Assembly (NCBI RefSeq): GCF_030052815.1
Contig: NC_079510.1
Coordinates: forward strand, 25,604,823-25,668,822
Direction of reading: 5' to 3'
Origin: Hevea brasiliensis
Lineage: Eukaryota > Streptophyta > Magnoliopsida > Malpighiales > Euphorbiaceae
Length of the DNA: 64,000 nucleotides
In this document: one piece after another, positions 59,010-64,000 of the stretch
Layout of the letters: the number at the start of each line of letters is the position of its first letter
Numbering within the stretch: position 1 is the first letter of the stretch
Program-made: the position numbers and the translations under genes
Notes under the pieces: generated by a model
Told to the model about the DNA's origin: nothing
Seen by the model: only the letters and a program-made list of their open reading frames with translations
Database searches by the model: none

Positions 59010-60800
59010 TACACGATTGAATTTGATAATTACAAATTGTCCTGTATTTTAAATGATTAAAAAATAATATAAAATTTTAATATTATTTAAAAATTTTTAA
59101 TTTAATTTATTACTTAATTTTCTATTTAAATTCAAATTTTATTTTATTAAGAAATATATAGTTCTATTATGCATAGTTAGAGATAACAATGGTTAGGATA
59201 TTAAAAAAAAGTGATTTTGATTAATAATTTCAATACATAACTTTATTTTGAATATATTAAAATTTATTTTAAATTATCTATATCCATCTCAAATCTACTC
59301 TTTCTTTTTTAATATTACCTAGATTTATTTCATTTTTATAGTTAAATTAATAATTTATAAACAAATTAATATTTATATTTTAAAATTTTAATAATTAATC
59401 TAATAAAAATAATTAAATTCTATTTCTTCAAACGTAATATCTCAAAATTTATACATATAATTATAAAAAATATATTTTATAATAAAATAGAACTTTTCGT
59501 CTTAATCAATATGACACATTAATGTACTAAATAATTTGATTACTAAAATTAAAATAAATGTGATTAAAGGTTAATGATGAAATTGTTAAAATAAAAAATA
59601 AGTGTAAAATTTATATATTTTTTTTTAATTATGAAGCTTTTTTATTTATAAAAATTATTTTTCATTTGAAATAAATAAGATAATTCATTACACATCAATT
59701 ATTCACTGCTAGAAATTTAATTCCTACGAAAGTGTGGTTTTTATTGAAATAATTATTTTCTTACTTAGAATGAAAATATAATCATATTAATGAAAATATA
59801 ATCATATTAAACTTTATAATCAATATTTATTTATTTATTGATATCTATAAAAATAAATGCTATATTTATTTATGCTTTCATATTTGTTGTTTTTATTATA
59901 TGTTGTAGGTAATTATGTACGAAAATTAGATTTTAATTATATGATTTTTCATTAATAAAAAAATGCACTAATGAGTTAAATATCCTTTTTTTTTTCTTAT
60001 GAAAAAGAGAAGATGGAGCAAAATTACGATTTGAAAGGAGAATTTTTTAATTAACAAAAATATTTAAAATTTTGAAAATTTAACAACAAAATTTTCAAAA
60101 GAAAAAAAAAAATTATGATATAAATTAAAAATTTAATAGAAACAAAATCGTAATCCTAATTTTTTACGCATAGAATAAAAATTTTACGTAAATCGTTAAT
60201 AATTATTATATATATTTTTAAATTACATTATATATAAATCATTTGATGCATGTGCAACACATTTGCTCTATTTTTATACAAATATACCATATTAAAAATA
60301 TGTTAAAAGAAAAAAAAAATTAACATATACAATAGTGTTGAAACTAAAATAAATCATATATATCTTATTGAAGACAGAGAAAATAGAGAAACGGAAGCCA
60401 AGTTTTTAAACATGCTAATATAATCTCCTTAGAAAGTCACACGATAAACATATACTCTAAAAAAAATTTAGCTTACTTTATGTTATGTATATAAGATTTT
60501 ATTTATTTTAAGAAAATTAAAATTATATCATAAAAGTTATGTGTTCAACCACATATATGTCTATTATATACTTATAATAATTTTAAGATTAAGGCGTTCA
60601 TAAAAAGATTTAAAATTATGAAATTATATTTTAATTATAAAATTCTCTTAAGAAATTTCACTTTCTCTTTTACTCACTTACAGGTTTATAATAAACTATT
60701 TGATTGACATATGCACCGGCTTTTGTTATATTTCTAATTTAAATAAAATTCTTGTAAAAAGCTATTCTTATGATAATTTTTAGTTTTACAATTTTTTTTT
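59010..60800. other. Very AT-rich intergenic DNA, no gene seen
   Basis: No open frame of note. At 59769-59808 a perfect 20-bp unit AATGAAAATATAATCATATT is present twice in tandem. Confidence 0.6.
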
Positions 60801-60811
60801 ATATCAATATG

Positions 60812-62050
60812 TAAATTTCATACTCCAGATGTTCATACTTACGTGTGAGGGTATGTGTTGTCTAACATTAAACTGGGATAAAAACTTTATGCTAAATATA
60901 AGAGTTGGATAAATCTCATCTCTTTGAGGTAACTTTTATAGTAGAATTAGATTTAGTCCATTTCTTTACATGAGCATACTCTGTTTCAATGTTGGGTCGC
61001 TCGTAGATGTGTTTGCTTGCAAATTTCATGTTCTAGATGTGCTTGCTTGTAAACTTCATATTCTAGATATGTTTGTGTTATATAGATGGGATAAATTTTA
61101 ATAACTGTCTCTGAATTTATATAGCTGTAATACAACAGTCCTTTAACTTTAAAATGTAACATAAAACCCTCTGTACTATTAAATTTTATACAGTATAATC
61201 CCTCTAACTTTCAATTATTGATTTTTCAGTTAGAAACTAATGTGAATAGCTCTCGCAAGGTGCTTAGTCAACATTTCTCTCATATCTCTTATGCAAAGTA
61301 TGAAATTATTCTCTTTACGTATAAAAAATTATTCTGTCTATGGAGAAAAGAATGATTCAATTTACACATGGCTTGAGAAAGAAAAGAGAAATACTGACTA
61401 AGTTCCATGTTGGAACTATCCAGGTCAGCGTCTAACTGAAAAACTGATAATTGGAGGTTAAAGGAAGTTTACTGTGCAAAATTTGAAAGTTGATGGAGGT
61501 TTTATATTATATTTTTAAGTTGAGGGACTGTAATATTATAACTAGATAAGTTCAGAATTAATTTTCAAAATTTATCTTATATAAATGATTTGAGCAAACT
61601 TTCTCCATTTGAGCTAGTTTTTAAGATAAAGTTAGGCCCAGTCTACCTTCTCAACATGGTATCAAAGCCTCTCAGATCAAAAGATTTAGAGTTTTAGCAT
61701 AAAATAAAAGTGAATGTGTTCTTGTTAATGCTTTAAGTCTAGTAAATTTTCACGTACGAGGTATAATAGATGTATAAAATTATTATTGAAACCCTCACCT
61801 ACAAATCTAAACTTTTAGGTTAGTGGTTCATTAACATAGTATTAGAGCTACCCTACTTCAATGTTGGATTGTCTATAGATGTGTTTGCTTATAAATTTCA
61901 TGCTCTACATGTTTATACCTTGGCGTGAGAGGTGTGTTATCCCACATTGATTTAGAATAATGTGTTCATATTGTACACTAGATTTAAGCGAAATTACTCT
62001 CTTTGAGTTAGCTTTTAAGTGAAGTTAGGTCTACTCAATTTTCTCAATAG
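60812..62050 (+). repeat. Three degenerate TRIM/copia-like LTR copies
   Basis: Three related stretches (about 60812-60966, 60990-61656, 61858-62050) share 'AATGTTGGGTCGCTCGTAGA', 'GTTTGCTTGCAAATTTCATG', 'GTGTGTTATCCCACATTGAT' and 'GAGTTAGGTCTA'-like modules. Primer-site-like TGGTATCAAAGC (61657-61668) and TAGTATTAGAGCT (61837-61849) follow copies. This is the pattern of small copia/TRIM LTRs common in eudicots. The middle copy is split by the MITE 61089-61576. Confidence 0.6.
61089..61576. mobile_element. Foldback MITE, Mutator-like, 488 bp
   Basis: GGATAAATTTTAATAACTGT at the left is complemented by the right end, ATTAATTTTCAAAATTTATC. Similarity continues inwards for about 145 bp (to CAGTTA at 61232, and TAACTG from 61434), and more weakly to the centre, so nearly the whole element is palindromic. 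Flanking TTATATAGATG (61078-61088) and TTATATAAATG (61577-61587) look like a target duplication of 9-11 bp with one change, as for Mutator-type elements. No coding capacity. Confidence 0.8.
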
Positions 62051-62850
62051 TCTAAAAGAAAAAAATATATTACTTTAAATTACCAAAATAAATTAGAATA
62101 ATATAGGTAATAATAGAATTTGGAAAAACCTAAAATCATCAACCAGCTTGCATTTACTATTAGTGTTTTTAACTTTTAGGTAGCATCTGTCTATTTTTTA
62201 TTTTCAAAGACCTCATATTATAACACAAATTTTTATTATTTTATTTTTATTACATTAAAGTTAATAATTAGATTAATATACAAATAATTGGATTAATTAT
62301 AGCATACAAGTTTTCATAAAAATATAATCAAATTAATAATATAATAATTTTTAAATCTCTTCTAAAAAAAAACTCTCTTCATTTTATTTTAAGTGGTTTA
62401 AAAAAAAATTTAGCTCACTTTATTTATCTTTTTTAAAAATTAAGAAAATATTAATTATTTTTTTTTCTAATTTTATCTCTATTTATTGTTATTTCCAATA
62501 CATTTATCTATTTTTTTTTTATCAGATCTCTCAATCTTAATTAAATATAAGAGGATGTTAGATAATTAATTTGAAAAAATTTAAAAGGACACGTATAGAG
62601 TTATTTTGATATAAATATTTTTATTTATAGGATTAACTAAATTAATATTAAATTTTAATAAATAGTTATATTGAATAGTTAGATAATTATAAATAAAATA
62701 ATTATAAATTAAAGCTGGTAACATTAAAAAAATTTTCCCGACCACAAACAAAAACAATAATTATTTTATTAAATTTTGTCAATTCTGAAAAAATCATAAA
62801 TTAGGGTATTTCCAATTTTATAAGATGTGATATAATAACGCGAAAGCTAA
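62051..62850. other. AT-rich upstream DNA of the bZIP gene
   Basis: No open frame or recognised repeat. It probably contains the distal promoter of the downstream gene. No TATA box could be assigned with confidence. Confidence 0.4.
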
Positions 62851-62859
62851 AAAAAGCCA

Positions 62860-63333
62860 TCTCTAGTCCCTACAAAAATTTCAGCTTCCTCCAACCATCA
62901 ACGATTCACCGTAATCACAACCAATGGCCATCGCCCCATCATCATAAATTTGGAAATCGCTCACCTAGCTAGACCTAGTGGAAGTGGACTGCAATTGAGG
63001 AAAGGATTTTCTTTCCTCTGCATCAGCGACTACCGTACGACGACCCACACACCGTTAACTGTGAACCTTCAACGTCTACACCCATAACACACCCATAAAC
63101 CGAACAAACCTTAATTTCTGAGCTCTCCCAAATTCTTATGTTAATTTTAATATATATATATATATATTTTTGTAAATGCTCAAATTATTCTCTTCCCGTA
63201 TTGTTATCCCTTAATCTTTTCTAAATTCACCTCTGTATCCTCCATTGGCGTTTTTGGTTATCAATTTCGTAGATTTCTCACTTCTTCAGTGGATCAGGAT
63301 TCGATTTTGGTCATTTTGAGGTTCTAACTGCTG
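62860..63333 (+). other. 5' leader exon of the bZIP gene (approximate start)
   Basis: Base composition changes here to mixed, C/T-rich sequence (TCAGCTTCCTCCAACCATCA), as in plant leaders. It ends with CTG|GTAATT, a good donor, at 63333/63334. The transcription start is an estimate. It contains an (AT)n run at 63149-63167 and a possible nine-codon frame ATGGCCATCG... (62924-62947). That frame would be an upstream ORF if the transcript starts before it. Confidence 0.45.
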
Positions 63334-63854
63334 GTAATTGATTTTTTTTTTTTTTGAATCTGCATGAATTTGTGAGTTTTAGCTGTTAATTTGCATGATA
63401 ATTTGAATTGTTAATATATATTTTAGGGTTTTGTTTTATTAGTTTCTTTTGCTTTTTTCCATTATCAGAAATATGTTTTTCTTTTGTTTGTTTTGGGTCA
63501 ATTGATATGCTTTCAATTCTACTGATAAAATTTCTCCTTTAGATGCATGATACGCCTATCTCCCTTCCTTTTGTTTTGTGTATCTTCAGTAATTAATTTG
63601 TAGTGGTCGAATTATTCTACTTGGCAAATAGTATTCGTGTCTTTGCATAAGCGCTAATGCAAATTTGATTGCTCGGAATCTATTGAACTTGTTAAATGTT
63701 CCTTTCCATGGGTTGGTTATAATGTTTGCTGCAAATTTTGGCGTTGCTGATTCTTTTTTCTAGCAATTTTAGTATATGGTCTAGTTTGAGTTAATTACCG
63801 GTGTATAACGGATAAGAAGTCCCTATTATGATGTGAATAGTGGTCATATTGTAG
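63334..63854 (+). other. Leader intron of the bZIP gene, 521 bp
   Basis: It starts GTAATTG followed by a T run and ends CATATTGTAG. T-rich throughout, as in plant introns. Inferred from splice-site pattern and the gene start 42 bases downstream; no transcript evidence. Confidence 0.55.
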
Positions 63855-63895
63855 GATGGTTTAAAGAATTATTGGAAGGTTATATATATATAACT

Positions 63896-63967
63896 ATGGG
63901 CAGCAGTGAGATGGATAAACCAGCGAAGGAGAAAGAGGCAAAGGCCCTGGCTAGCGCCAGTGCGCAG
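63896..63967 (+). CDS. bZIP transcription factor, G-box-binding (bZIP16/bZIP68 type), first coding exon, partial
   Basis: 24 codons, MGSSEMDKPAKEKEAKALAS followed by ASAQ, then a donor CAG|GTCTAC at 63967/63968. From memory of the family, plant G-box-binding factors of the bZIP16/bZIP68 group begin with this charged M-(G/A)-S-x-E-M-(D/E)-K...KEKE-K stretch. The proline-rich MFMR region and the C-terminal basic leucine zipper follow. These nuclear factors bind CACGTG elements of light- and stress-responsive promoters. Only the N-terminus is in the window; the bZIP domain lies to the right. The ATG is the first in the exon after the leader intron, in the context ACTATGGG. GC-richer sequence than the surroundings and lack of stops support coding. 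Main uncertainty: the assignment rests on a short N-terminus. Confidence 0.75.
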
Positions 63968-64000
63968 GTCTACTTGTGTGTTTATTAAAGTCGTTATTGC
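63968..64000 (+). other. Start of the next intron
   Basis: GTCTACTTGTGTG follows the exon; reading on in frame gives a stop after six codons (TAA at 63986-63988), supporting splicing at 63967. Confidence 0.55.

Noticed and set aside
63147..63170. TATA box for the bZIP gene
   Set aside because: It is an (AT)n run within the likely transcribed leader; position and repeat nature argue against a core promoter.

Overview
This is a plant nuclear window, almost certainly from a eudicot. Most of it is nested LTR retrotransposons. The only host gene starts in the last kilobase: the first coding exon of a bZIP16/bZIP68-type G-box-binding factor, whose N-terminus (MGSSEMDK...KEKEAK) matches what I remember of these proteins in eudicots such as Euphorbiaceae. 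The species is inference. Nearly every open frame outside that exon lies in a transposable element or is a chance frame in AT-rich DNA.

Layout. The oldest layer I can see at about 12-35 kb is a decayed Ty1/copia element on the minus strand. Its RNase H, RT and integrase are at 11972-15145 and its gag start is at 34829-35140. It is split by a minus-strand gag-only chromovirus-like element (15146-34828). It is bordered on the left by an LTR (11534-11971) carrying a Ty3/gypsy Tekay/Del-type chromovirus (2720-11533), and on the right by a full-length plus-strand element with 4.1-kb LTRs (35613-46241). Several giant solo LTRs sit inside these elements: 1-2719 in the 5' LTR of the chromovirus; 16562-24227 in the 3' LTR of the gag-only element, itself split by 18787-22432; 25727-30378 in the gag gene; and 47798-51461 in a Tat-like pol remnant. 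I read matching 5-bp target duplications for five of these insertions (attat, aaaat, agggc, gtatt, tgagt), which fixes their boundaries and relative ages.

From 51 to 62 kb the DNA is AT-rich and holds small elements: a non-autonomous CACTA element with a 3-bp duplication, a 5'-truncated RTE-type LINE with a 12-bp duplication, a foldback Mutator-like MITE inside TRIM/copia-like LTR repeats, two tRNA-derived SINE-like pieces, and microsatellites. From about 62.85 kb the bZIP gene begins: a 5' leader exon, a 521-bp leader intron, the first 24 codons, then a donor site.

Most notable: (i) a gag-only, TR-GAG-like element whose gag frame stays in register across a 4.65-kb insertion and ends just before the polypurine tract; (ii) a twin-hairpin motif with compensating base changes in all the 3-4.6-kb LTR families; (iii) a periodic module of about 190-200 bp in these LTRs; (iv) a 75-bp GT...AG insert, at phase 0, in the chromovirus integrase that looks like a spliceosomal intron.
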